Source: Caenorhabditis remanei
Lineage: Eukaryota > Nematoda > Chromadorea > Rhabditida > Rhabditidae
DNA: 64,000 bases
Assembly (NCBI RefSeq): GCF_010183535.1
Contig: NC_071333.1
Location: 18,412,587-18,476,586, forward strand
Direction of reading: 5' to 3'
Under the pieces are notes generated by a model. That model did no database searches. It was not told the origin of the DNA and saw nothing but the letters and a program-made list of their open reading frames with translations. Below, piece after piece: positions 30,529-42,215 of the stretch; the first letter of the stretch is position 1; every line of letters starts with the position of its first letter. Made by a program: the position numbers and the translations under genes.

Positions 30529-33500
30529 ATGCATGAGAATCGACCACTAGATGATATCATAGAAGTGAATGAGAAAATTGGAACCAATCCACCAGATCGA
30601 CAACGTTTCGAAAATGATTTGGAGGAATTTCATTCAGAAATGCAAAAGATTCGATCTCAGGTAAATATACAAAACATATTCCCTAGTAGTAAAGTTTTTT
30701 CAATTGTCCCTTAAATTTGAATTTACAGATCCAAATCCGATGCAAAAAGTGCACTGAATCAAATCCACTCGAAAGTGAGATGAAAACTCAGCGTGAGCAG
30801 CTACGTGTAGAGCTCATGGGATTGAAAAGAGATGGGGATAAGATCAAAGTGGAAATTGATAACCAGGCAAGTTTTGTCAGATGAAGAAACTGAAGAACTG
30901 CGCTATCGGATGAATATGGTAAACGTAAGGCTCGAAAATAGTAAAAAATCGGACAGTTTTTATACTGGATAATTATGAGACACGGTCTTGTAAGTGCCCG
31001 AGATTAACATAATACATACACTAAAAGGAAAAAAATTACTTTGAGAATCTTAAATTTGAAATGAAATTTCAGCCAATTTCTATTTAGAACAACAGTATTT
31101 TTTTTCTCACTATTTTTATGCTACATTCCAAAGATTCCTCAGTATTGTAATCGGTACTGGTCAATCAGGTGCGCGGTGTGTACAGCCGTTCCTGAGCAAC
31201 TAAAACGAGTGGAGCAACAGCTGTGAGCACACAACTCGCGCGGTCAACTGCTGGTATACAAACCGATTAGTGTTACGTTTTGGTTAAGAGAGGGAGTTAT
31301 TGATAAGATAGCAGAAAAAAAGATAAAAGGAAAACACAAAGCAAGTTTTAGAGGAAAAATAATGGGGATTGAAGAATACAAGAGAGAGAAAAAAAAGAAA
31401 GAAAGAGAGAGAGAGAGCGCGCGTACAGTTCCCATGAAAAAGATTTGCATAATAATTACACTTTGAGGAGAGTACTACATTGGATAGACAATAGAATAAT
31501 TCTTACAAACGGATTATTTCAGAGAAAGAAACAATTGGATTTGGAAAAAGACTGCCGCATCCGGAACAAGGATCAACTTGAAAAACTACTCCAGGAATAT
31601 CAAGACCGCTATAAGAGACCCCTTTCGGCAAGAGATGAGCAAGCATTGGTGACGGAGATAAATGCATTAAAAAGGAATAGAAAACAATTAGAGTCCCTCG
31701 CGGAAATAACCACTGGAAGAAAAGATTTGGATGTGGAGCTCGAAAAAAATCGACATAAGAAACATGTAAGTGTTGAATGATACAATTAGTTCAACCAAGA
31801 CTTGCAACGGGCCGGGTGATTTGAGAATTTTCGCCCGGCCCGATCGGTGGATATTAGAACCAATGTTTGAAACTTTGAATTTTTAGGACATTTGAAAAAA
31901 ATTGCAAAAAAGTGGCATTTTCAACATGTTTTTATATATCGATCAAAACTCAACCATACATAGGATTTTTGACTATTTTTGACAAAAATTTCAAAATGTT
32001 TCAAAAAATTGTGCACAATTTTGAACTCCCGGCCAACCGGGCCAATATTTTGCAAGTCTGGACAACGTTATTAAAAAACATTTTTTTTAGAAAGTGTACA
32101 TCGACCTGACAAATCTTCAAAACAAGTTCAAGCTCATCAAACAAAATCGGAGGATGATTGAAGATGAGATTCGAGACCTCAAGCATCAGTTACAAGGAGC
32201 CCATGAGCGTAGAAAGATTCTCATCAATGCCTATGACGACAACCGAGAGGAATACAAAACATGGCTGAATGCCAATAAGTTGAACGGAAATAGCGTTCCA
32301 ATGTCGTTCCCGAGTGCACGCAAAATAAGTGAGTTGCGAAATAGAATAAGTGGGGGAGGGGAGAGAACGGAAATGTCAGAGTGGCATGTCGATGTATTCG
32401 CATTAAAACATGCATTAAATTTTGACATTTTGAAATTGAAACAAGCCTACTTCATTTTTTCTCTATTGCAGAAGCACCAATCGACATTGAGGAATTGGAG
32501 CCATATTATGAACAAAAGAGGGATTGCAACAGACTCATTCATTATCTAGAGCGCCTTCAGACTACATTGCAGAAGGATGAGGGAGTGAAGCCACCTGCAC
32601 CAGCACCAATAGTGGATGATGATGATGACTCTGCAGATGAGCTACCACCACAACTTATCAGGAATAACCCGAAGATTACGGTAGCGTCGGCGGCTCCAGC
32701 TGTGAAACGGAATTTCAAGAAGCCAACTCAACCGATTTCTCACAACATTGATATCTACAAGTTGTTTGGAACAGTTGATGTGGATGTACCAAAGGTTTAT
32801 GCGGATGTTGGGGACGCGTTGAAAGCGGTAAGGGATTATTATTTTAGGAAAACGTGAAATTTCTGACTAGCTAGGGAAGGTCAGGGATTCAAATTAAGTT
32901 TAGAGTTGTGAGACGTGGCATATATCATTGAAAAACTAACAAAACGCTGATTCCAAATATATATTTAGTTTTTGCCCTGGTAGCCCCTGATTTTCAAGAA
33001 AAACAAGGTCACAGTTCTGAAACATTTCTCGAATACCAGGACTCGAAAGCAAAAGCGAAATTTATATTTTGAATCAGCGTTTTGTCAGCTTTCGAATGGT
33101 ATAACACATTATAAATCCCATAACTCTAAACTGACTCCATGACCTTAGTAAATGGGAATACAAATGAAAATAAAATGAGAAATTTCAGGTGAGAGAGAAA
33201 CTCGACTTCTACAACCAACAAACCACCAACGAACTCGACTGGGGAGAAGAACTGGGCGGAATTGGTAAGATTTCGACACACCTTACATTCTCTTTCGAAA
33301 CTTATTCAAACAATGACGCAAATCTTTTTTTCAGAATACCTCTCCATTTCTCGCACTGCTAGTGATATGGATTCGTTCATGGATGAATCGCTGTCCGACG
33401 TGGGAAGTATGTCAAGTTTCTACAGAGCATCTAGCCGAACAAGTTGTCCGTCCCCTCTTGCCAACGACAATTCTCCAAAACGATTTGTTGCTCCCTTACC

Positions 33501-33531
33501 GCCAAATAGTGAGAAGAATTCGCCGGTGTAG
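30529..33531 (+). CDS. coiled-coil protein resembling Bfr1 family
   Basis: Exons 30529-30660, 30729-30866, 31523-31765, 32091-32328, 32472-32827, 33189-33264 and 33335-33531 encode 459 residues. Residues 1 to about 280 are almost continuous charged helix (LRVELMGLKRDGDKIKVEID; KRPLSARDEQALVTEINALK; IEDEIRDLKHQLQGAHERRK). A Pro/Asp linker (PAPAPIVDDDDDSADEL) and a Ser-rich tail ending PLPPNSEKNSPV follow. The segment with ARDEQALVTEINALKRNRKQ resembles the yeast Bfr1 type of polysome-associated RNA-binding coiled-coil protein; this is resemblance by eye, not a search result. Intron 2 has a GC donor (CAG then GCAAGT); see findings for an alternative. Acceptor TTTTCTAG just before the first exon may be a trans-splice site. 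Confidence 0.8.
31797..32062. repeat. GGCCCGG-type element in an intron, copy 6
   Basis: In intron 3 of the coiled-coil gene. Starts AGACTTGCAACGGGCCGGG and ends CCGGGCCAATATTTTGCAAGTCTGG; clear inverted ends. Confidence 0.75.
32880..33150. repeat. short family A palindrome in an intron
   Basis: In intron 5 of the coiled-coil gene (32,828-33,188). Contains AAAACGCTGATTCCAAATAT and its inverted partner ATTTTGAATCAGCGTTTTGT, plus ACTGACTCCATGACC at the right. These match the outer ends of the 2.1-kb palindrome. Confidence 0.75.
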
Positions 33532-34051
33532 TTGTACATCAGTATCTATCTTTAACTTTTTTCTGTATTTTGTCATTCCTTGACCCATCCCCCCCCGTCC
33601 AAATGTTGTTTTCCGGGTTCCCCCAACTCTTCCTTTCCAAATTTTCAAAATTTCACAATCCCTGTTAATAATTCTTTCAAAACCAAATATCTCCCTAAAA
33701 GCCATCATTTTATTTCAGTCTATCGATACTCTAGAGTCCAGTTCGGCAATATTCATAGTTATAGTCCGATTTTCATTGTTATATAAGGCTAAATTTTCAC
33801 TTTTTATCTTAAGAACCGTTCGAATATATTTGCTCAAATCCAATCCGGTCTACTTCCTCTCTTTCATTGCAATTGAATGTTTTAGAATATAGAATATGTG
33901 TGAATTTTGTAAAAAGTAATTAAAAATAAATAATCAAGTAGTTAATAGTAAATTATATATTGTTGAACAAAAGGAATTTCAAGAAACTACAAAAAAAAAC
34001 AAGAAATAAAATATTTTTTGATTTTGAAAAGTATACGTCAAAAACTACATA

Positions 34052-34130
34052 ATGGACCTATTCTGAAGGTAGCAAAAAAAGCAAAAAAAAGTTTTTTTTA
34101 TATTTTTTGCTACATCCAGAATAGGTCCAT
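34052..34130. repeat. 79-nt hairpin
   Basis: ATGGACCTATTCTG at 34,052 pairs with CAGAATAGGTCCAT ending at 34,130; inside, TAGCAAAAAA pairs with TTTTTTGCTA. About 24 pairs in total with a small bulge and an A/T loop. Confidence 0.7.
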
Positions 34131-34156
34131 AAGGAAGATACGTGTTAAATGATAAT

Positions 34157-34431
34157 TACCGTAAAACCTGTATTTTAACGGCATATCGTTATATTTTCAA
34201 CTGGTTCTCAAAAACATTTTGTGGTTTTAGAATTTCCTTATAGTTAAACGGAAATTTTTTTTGTGGACACTTTTTTTGCGGATCTAGAAGTTTCTGATCA
34301 CAATGTTTCTAATCAGAACCAAGAAAAACACTGGGATAATCATACTTATAAATTCTGAGTATAAATGGGATGCCGTTAAAGTACAGGCATCGTTCTATTA
34401 CAGGTGTCGTTATAATACAGTTTTTACTGTA
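34157..34431. mobile_element. 275-bp inverted-repeat element
   Basis: Starts TACCGTAAAACCTGTATTTTAACG and ends CGTTATAATACAGTTTTTACTGTA; the ends are inverted copies. No coding frame. Part of it recurs in inverted orientation at 14,935-15,130, which supports a mobile family. Confidence 0.65.
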
Positions 34432-35084
34432 TCTTGCAGACATCAAATAAAAGTTATTAAACCTGACGCATACACCAAAAATCTGAGTTTCTCTTTTTTT
34501 TCTTTCCCGATTAACACCATTACCACATGCCAGATGTCAGCAATAAATGTTTTTTTTCAAAAACAGATGCTTCGATGATAGACACAATGTCTTATAATTT
34601 CATTTTCATTGCAGACAAGAAAACTGATACCAAGAAAAACATGTTTGCTCAGTTGAAACAATCGTCCCATCTCACCCATTCTTAGTCACGCCATCAAGAG
34701 ACACTGCTGTCGCCTTTCCTTTTTGCATTTCTGCTCGTAATTCCTAAAATCCATAACTAGAGAACCCTTCCTCGTCCCGTCTCTTTCTGTTCTTCTTCTT
34801 TCCCCTATCTTTTTCTTGCTCTTCTTACTCTGACGGGTCCCCCTACCGCCTCTGCATCTCCATTTTCTTCGTGCGCATCTCTTCCGCTTCTCGTTTTTGG
34901 CCTTCAACAACGGCTACTGCTCTTTTCTCCATTTATTTGAGCAGCAGCACACTTCTTATTCTTCTCCTTCGTCCTATTCGTGTGCCACCATTTCAAAAAC
35001 GAAACTATTTTTTTTTCTCACTCACTGACATTTCATTTCACATTCTTTTTCTTTTGTCTTTTGAACTCAAGAATTCTGGATGTG

Positions 35085-37467
35085 ATGCCACAAAGAAGAA
35101 AACGTCTACAAATGTTCTCATTCAATTGGGCACTAATCCTATTGGTCGCCGTCTGCGGAACTAATGCGTTTAAAATAAAACGGACGTCTAAAGATTTGGA
35201 GAGCCAGCTTTATGAGGACTTGCTTTTCGATTATAATAAGGTTAGTTTTGCCCTTTCAGCCCGTTTGTGTGCGTGCGCATCTCTGTTTTCTATGAATAAA
35301 GAATGTATAATAATAATGATGGTGACGAGAATTTTTTTATTGAAATTTTATACTGCGAGGGGTTTTCAGTTTTGTGCTATTGCAAATGTTTCAGGTGCCA
35401 CGGCCAGTGAAAAACAGCTCGGATATTCTTACTGTAGACGTCGGGGCTTCTCTAATCAGGATAATCGATGTAGATGAGAAGAACCAAGTGCTCACCACAA
35501 ATCTCTGGCTGGAAATGGTACCTAGTCTAGTAATAACAATAAAACAAAACTTTATTTCAGAAATGGAACGATGCTAAACTAACATGGACGCCTGAGAAGT
35601 ATGGTGGTCTGAAAACATTGCATATACCGAGTGAATTTATTTGGACGCCGGATCTGGTGCTTTATAATAAGTGAGCTTTTTTATTACAAACCGATTTTTT
35701 AACAAACATTTTCAAAATGTTTTTCAGCGCAGCGGGAGATCCCGACATCACAATATTGACCGATGCGTTGGTGACATTTGAGGGAAACGTTTACTGGCAG
35801 CCACCAGCTATTTACAAATCTTTTTGCCCGGTATGTGCAGAAAAAAACGAAAAATATTTGAAAAGCGTTGTTATTACAGATTGATGTGACATGGTTTCCA
35901 TATGACTCTCAAAAATGTGAAATGAAATTCGGGACATGGACGTATACGGGTAGATATGTGGATTTGAAACAGTTGCCTCAAGGTGAACGGAAATTTTTTT
36001 TGGATTTATTAAAAATTTGATGAGGGTTTCAGAAGAAGTAGTAACCATCACTAAAGATGGTAGTGATGTGGAATTTATGCAACAAGGAATGGATTTGAGT
36101 TTCTTCTACCGATCCGCTGAATGGGACTTGCTGTCATTAACTTCTGAGCGGCATTCTGTTCTTTATGCATCATGTTGTGGTCCTGAGAAGTATGTAGACA
36201 TTACATATTATTTTGGGTTGAGGTTAGACTCTCTGAAATTTAATATTCAAAAAAATGTATAATAGCATTTCAGGCGGAAAACTCTATTCTTTACCTGTAA
36301 CTTAATTCTACCTTGCTTCTTGATCTCCATTCTTACCACTTTTGTATTTTACCTCTCGGACCATAAGATCACCTTTTCCATTTCTATATTGGTTACCCTG
36401 ACTGTGTTTTTCTTGGTGCGTTTGACAACTTTGCAGTTCCCCAACAAAGGTAATCTTTTTTCCAGGTCCTGATTGACTTGATGCCTCCAACAAGTTTAGT
36501 GATACCAATGTTTGGGAGATATCTGATTACAACAATGATTCTGGTTGCGTTATCAACAGTTGTGTCAGTTATCACTGTAAATTTCCGTTTCCGGTCTGGA
36601 AGCGCCCATAAAATGTCACCATGGATCAGAGCAGTGTTTCTGAAGTTTTTACCAAAGTGAGTGTTAGTAACTTCCACTCGAACTATTATCCCATTCAGAA
36701 TACTATTGATGAGCCGACCGGAGAAAGGAGAAGTGACCAAACAACCGCCTTTAGTAGATGCGGCAAGTTTAGTTGGCTCCAACTATGCAACAGCAGCGAA
36801 GGTAAACAGAAAGAGGAAAAGACAATCAGATTTGTTTGTCAAACAAGAATATTTGAATATTCAGGCGGCTAACGAGTACCGAAACAAGGCGAAAGGGAAG
36901 AACAACGATATGATTAGTTTGAGGGGGAAACCGAGTTCCCAGGCAGTTTTAAATAACACATTTGATATGAGAATGAGGAATAATGATAGTAACGTGGAGA
37001 ATGTAAGTCATAAGTTCTGCTTGAGAGCTTAAAACTAGTTTCTGCTGTTCAGCGACTCAAACCATATTTATGTGCTCAAAACAATAATGCACCAACTGTG
37101 GCGTTCCGGAAAACAAAACGACAAAAGAGCAAAACAGTGGATGACGTGGTTTTTATGAACCTTCTGAACCAAGTGAGGTTCATCGCGGAACACTTCCGGC
37201 ATAATGAGTTGGAGGGAGAGGTATCAATCTATAAATTGACTTTTTGACAAATCTCATGGTTTTTTTTAGATTTCGGATGATTGGACGTTTGTTGCGATGG
37301 TGCTCGATAGGCTGTTCCTGATTATTTTCTCTGTGCTGAATGTGGGCACCGTCTTTATTATATTGGAGTCACCGTCTTTGTACGACTACTCGAAACCGAT
37401 GAACATCACAGTACCTAGCAAACCACTGGGACAAGCCAACTTTTATAGTTCGTGGAATTTAAAATAA
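35085..37467 (+). CDS. acr-12: nicotinic acetylcholine receptor alpha subunit
   Basis: Twelve exons: 35085-35240, 35395-35517, 35561-35670, 35728-35830, 35880-35982, 36033-36222, 36274-36415, 36466-36656, 36699-36801, 36865-37002, 37053-37220, 37270-37467; 574 residues. A signal peptide ([15 protein letters not shown]) leads into the ligand domain. The Cys loop is a Cys pair with 13 residues between ([15 protein letters not shown]), and the vicinal Cys pair 246-247 (ASCCGPEKY) marks it as an alpha subunit. TM1 begins near 265, TM2 is about 294-315 ([18 protein letters not shown]), TM3 starts [14 protein letters not shown], and TM4 [15 protein letters not shown]. It contributes to acetylcholine-gated channels of the motor circuit. 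The residue before TM2 is His (DHK) where most subunits have Glu. Name from recognition, with cah-4 and odr-1 next door. Confidence 0.93.
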
Positions 37468-38054
37468 CGAATTTAAAGATTATGATAAGTGAGCATGACC
37501 ATTTTGAAATACGGTTTTATTATATGAATACAATGAATTTTTATTTTTCTCTTAATTAACATGTTTGAAGAAAATAGCGATGGAGTATATAGTAAATACA
37601 TATCAAATTAGATTGACCTTGGTATAATTCACATTCTCATCTTTGACATCTTCGACATCTTCCACATCCTCATCAACTACAAGAAAAACAGCAATATTAG
37701 TTGTCACAGACAGAATCCCAAAAAAAGTGTCGTCGCCCCCTCTCTTCTGCAATACATACAATGAATCCAGAAGGAAGCCTCCATGGGTATCAAAAAAAAC
37801 GGTGCGCAAGGGGAAAAGAATAGTGAGAAGAGAAAAGAATAGAGAATAGACGTTCGTAGTTAACATGAAACCCAGGAAAACCGGACTGTGTTGAAGGCGT
37901 TGGGGCGGAGGGCGGAAAAGAAAAGCAATGCAAAAAACAAAGGATATGGGTCGGAGAAAAAACTAAATAATAATAGTACAAATCGCAGTAGATACGACCT
38001 CGGAGACAAGTATAAAAGCGGCGGGTGCCGGCGTCAAAGGCATCCAGAACAACA
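37468..38054. other. upstream region of the His/Tyr-rich gene
   Basis: A minus-strand frame at 37,603-37,866 includes a repeated EDVEDVKDE segment from GAT/GTC repeats; I regard it as chance. Promoter elements of the downstream gene are expected near 37,990-38,050 (GTATAAAAGC at 38,010 looks like a TATA box). Confidence 0.4.
38010..38019 (+). promoter_or_regulatory. TATA-like box of the His/Tyr-rich gene
   Basis: GTATAAAAGC lies about 45 bp before the start codon, a spacing compatible with a very short 5' leader. Confidence 0.4.
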
Positions 38055-38941
38055 ATGTTCACTACTACTCAACTCATCTGCTCCTCTCTTCTCATTGCGT
38101 CGCTTATGGCCAGTCCCATCAGCCATTCGAGGTATTTTACTTAATTTTCTACATCTGAAATCTAAAATTCATAAAATTATGTTTTCAGCCATGAGAACGC
38201 GTCCGGTAAATACGGTTACGGTGACGAGTCGCAACACGCCAAAAACTTCCACCAGAAAGCTGAGCACTCTGGACACGAGGCAAAAGAAAAGGGATATTCT
38301 CAAGACGGAAAAGCTTCTGACCACGACGCTCTTCACAAGGACGCCGCCGAGCACAAGCAAAACAAGGAAGCCCATCAATCTGGATCAGGAAACAAGTACG
38401 TCGATGATGCCTCCAACTACAACAAGGATGTGAAGACGAAGACGTTCGGATTCTTCGACTACCGTTACGTTCAACCACAATACCACATGGAGCAATACCA
38501 CACTGATGAGAAGCACGCCAACAAGTACGCTGGAGATGAGCACAACGCTGGACAACAACACAAGGACGCCGGAGGTTACCACGCTGACGGACATCAAGGA
38601 TACGGTAAGAAATATAACTTGTTGACCAGAACAACTTGATTTTTTCAGACAAAGCCCAAGAGAAGCACGGAGCTACCCACACCGACTACGGAAACGAGGA
38701 CGCCGGACACAAATCCAAGTACGACGACAACGAGGGCAAATACGGAGACCACACCGATGGATACTACAACAAGGGATACGATAACTACGGACACGGACAC
38801 GACTCCGAGAGCTACCAACCATCCTACTACCAACCAAAGCCAAAGTACTACGGAGGGCACCAATCCCACTACCAACCAGCCAGACACTCCAGCCCATACC
38901 ACGGTGACCAATACTACGGATACGAGGCTCCACACTACTGA
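38055..38941 (+). CDS. secreted His/Tyr/Lys-rich repeat protein
   Basis: Exons 38055-38131, 38189-38604 and 38649-38941 encode 261 residues. A signal peptide (QLICSSLLIASLMA) precedes a hydrophilic mature protein rich in His, Tyr, Asp, Lys and Gly with no Cys. Repeated motifs include HKDAAEHKQNKEAH, EKHANKYAGDEHNAGQQHKD and YGDHTDGYYNKGYDNYGHGH; the C terminus is a Tyr/Pro/Gln stretch. Codons are strongly biased to AAC, AAG, TAC, CAC and GGA, as in abundant worm proteins. The composition suggests an extracellular matrix or cuticle-associated protein, or a metal-binding one; this is inference. No known domain was recognised. Confidence 0.85.
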
Positions 38942-39061
38942 ACGATTCACTGATAGCACTATGGTTTCTTTTTTTAAATGTTTTTAAAGATTTTGATATG
39001 ATTGCAATGACTGCTCTATCAACTTCTTCTCACTTATATTACTCTTTTCATTTTTTTCGGG

Positions 39062-39067
39062 AATAAA
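39062..39067 (+). terminator. poly(A) signal of the His/Tyr-rich gene
   Basis: AATAAA 121 bases after the stop codon. Confidence 0.6.
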
Positions 39068-40430
39068 ATGTGTAGCGGAAAACTGTGTGGGCTTGTTTAC
39101 AATTAGTTACAATTATTTACAATTTTCAACACAAATCAGCAACAAATAAGAAAAGTTCGTTCCTGAACTTTCTCTAACTTGAGATTTTTGAGTTGTCAAC
39201 GCAAGATTTTGATCTTTGACTTCAAAACTTGGTACTAAAAGTCAACAGTGAGCGTCTAGAGTGTAACTAATGAATTTGCGGGGTGCTACATTCTTTTAAA
39301 CCTGGAAAACTGTTCAAACCAACAAAAAATGTCTATGGTCAGCGTTTTTGTACAAACATTTGTCGGAAGAATACAGAAAGAATTGTTTTTAGGAAAAGCT
39401 ACAGTAGGACACTTAAGAATGAACTGGAACTTACCTATATCTTGGAAAATTGGGTAGGGAACTCCTCGCTTCAGTTATTTTGAGTTGGATGGGCTTTTTC
39501 CCAAATATTTTTATTGCATTTGATAAATATTTTCAACTTTTCGTCCTTAATGCATTTTTTCTTAATGCAATCACCTGACCGTATTCGAGAAATAATTAAA
39601 GTGTATTTGCACTTTTCTAAAAATATATTAAACTGTTTTTCTCAAGCCGCAATTCTCAATTTTCAAATCATTAAACAATTAGTAAAGCAAACAACTGCTG
39701 ACCTAAACCCATTTGCACACAACCCATTTTCCTGCAAATCGGGATGGAGTTATCAAAAAATGTCTCATTTCGTCGTATTTACCTTCCCACACCGTTTCAT
39801 ACTTCTCAACTATTCTTTTTTTAAATAAACAAGTTCAATCAAAAATCAATGGTTCAAAGATAGGATCAATGCGAAGATCAATCATCCAATTGGTTGTTCT
39901 CTATGTCTTCACAATCATCCGTCATTTTTATTCTCCTTCGTTGATTCAAACATTCTTTTAGGGGCACGTGACTCATGAAAATAATAGATAGAAAAGTTCT
40001 CTGCATCTATTTCACTGTATTCCTGTAACCCAATCGAATTTGTGACGCTACGATAAGTTTTCGTTTTCAAAAAAAGAAATGATACGATCTATGATATTGT
40101 GCGAAGGCACACACAGTGGAAAGGGGAAGAAGGAATAAATGATGGTATTAGAAGTCTAAATGCAAACATTTGGGGAGATGGAGAGAAGTTCTATGAAAAA
40201 TGATCGGAGAACAGGGAACAGGCGTCATTTCTTGATGTCATTTGTTTCATTTATGATAAGGAACACCAGTTTTTGTTTCCACTGTGCTTGCAGTATATTA
40301 GGAGATCCTTAGTTTTAGATTGAAGTTCATTTTATTTGATTTAAATTGATTTTAAAATCAAGGTCCAATTTTTTTCTGAAAGTCCGACTAAATAGAACAA
40401 ACATTCCAATTTTCTTAATCGTCAATCTTT

Positions 40431-40467
40431 CGTTACCTTTGGTTAATTTTCTTATCCAAAGGTAACG
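40431..40467. repeat. 12-bp perfect stem-loop
   Basis: CGTTACCTTTGG (40,431-40,442) pairs exactly with CCAAAGGTAACG (40,456-40,467) across a 13-nt loop. Confidence 0.7.
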
Positions 40468-42215
40468 TCTGATAGGATTAGCATTAAGAACATCTTTGAT
40501 TTGACCGAAAGTTCCTTTGATTGAAATTTGATTTTTTTCTATGCTTTGATTGGGAACCCAGAAGTAACAACAAAACGTTTCGAAAATGGAAACATAGCGG
40601 AATACATACAATACATTTGAATTCACATTTCTGGAACAATAAGAGAAGAGCAACTATAAATATTTCCAGGGAATTCCATTCCATAAATTTTTTTCGATCT
40701 ACAATTTTTTCTTCCCACTTTTGTAGAAAATGTGCTCTGATGAAAACGAGGTGCCGAGGTGCACAGATGTTTTACTCCATGCAGTTATTAGTCACATCTA
40801 CTAGTCTAAAAATTGAAAATCGATCTTTCGATTTTGATTTCAACCTGATTTCAATCCAAACTATGACTCCAATACCTGACTCGACTTTGAATATCAATTT
40901 CCCTATGATCTCCGTCATGAAAAATTCAAATTCAATAAATCCCCGCGAAAAAACTGCCAAATACACCATGTAACCACTGTTTAATGTATGCAAAACTCAT
41001 CACAGTCACTTTTACCCCATTTTGCCTTTCCTGTACACCGATTCAGAATACAAACAATCACGTACATGCGCTGATCTCTGTCAGAAAGCCACACGCTCCG
41101 CCCCCAACCACTGTACAGTATAAATATCAAAATTGAGAAGAGACGAATAGGTGAGAAGAAGGAAAACATCAAGAGATGATGATCTTGATGATGTTTTCAT
41201 TCATTTCACCGACACCGTCACTTCTTTCAACGACGATTCTAACGTTTAGAGATGAGACCATCTCTCAATTTATTAATGGTCACTATCGTCGCCTTCTTTT
41301 GATGTAAAACATTGATAAGAAATAACAGAGATCACTTTTGGGGTCTGTCCCTGTCCCTTGCTCTATTCTTAGGACCATTAGTTTCACTGTATATTATCTA
41401 ACATAAATGTACTATTATCAGGTACCTGATCATTGGTATAACAGGTTTTCCAATTTTTCGTTTCAATTTATAAAATGTTTATTTTTTCTTTTTTAAAAGA
41501 AACAAATCGTTTTCTAGGGAATGTGTCATAAAATGTCTGATTTTTCCTTGCAAAATCCGGATACCCTTTTTTATTTCCGGTCAATTCTTAAGATTTGAAA
41601 GTTCGAAGTTTCTTACGTCAGTTCGCGAAGAATTTTTATTTGTTTTTTTAGTGTTCCTTCTTATTGTTGAATTCTCAAACTTTTGAAGAGTTCTTCTCTC
41701 TGATTGTCGTCTATAAGACTACAAAGAACTACTGGAAGAATTTCTTACATCAATTTTCTGATAAAGTACAATCTGAGTACTTGGTCTGAAATTATGTATA
41801 TCCCAACCCTTCCATTGAGATTTCAAAATTTTGTTCCTTCCGCTTTTGAATATCACTAGACTAACTTAATACCTGTAATTAAATACAAATGAGTCAATGC
41901 AAGGTTGTTTTCACTAGTCATACAAGGAAAGTTCCGTTTACACACATATTTTGAAGGTTACATTGCTTATCAAAGTTGAGTATTTTCCATGTAATCATTC
42001 TTTGAAACTCTGCCAGTGTGGTAGTAACTAGTTGAATATTCTAAAAACTAGAGATTTTGATTCGAACTAGAAGTTTTCTCTTCTGTCTTCTCTTTTTTTC
42101 TTTTTTCTTATTCACGTCTTCTTTTGCAACTATTCTCTTCTTTTCAGGCACTTCACTCGTCTCCAATCAGAACATCATCTTCCAACCGCGATAAGGACAA
42201 TCAACGAAAAGAAAA

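Larger units (their letters stand above)
33532..35084. other. intergenic region upstream of acr-12
   Basis: Holds the 3' end of the coiled-coil gene, a hairpin at 34,052-34,130 and an inverted-repeat element at 34,157-34,431. The 34,600-35,080 part is pyrimidine-rich and probably contains the acr-12 promoter or leader. No gene seen. Confidence 0.45.
38942..42215. other. 3.3-kb interval upstream of cah-4
   Basis: Starts with the short 3' UTR and AATAAA (39,062) of the His/Tyr-rich gene. Contains a small hairpin at 40,431-40,467. Open frames here are short and AT-driven. Probably holds cah-4 regulatory DNA. Confidence 0.45.

Noticed and set aside
37603..37866. 87-codon minus frame with a DVEDVEDVKDE stretch
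   Set aside because: The acidic segment comes from a short GAT/GTC repeat; no splice sites or recognisable protein.
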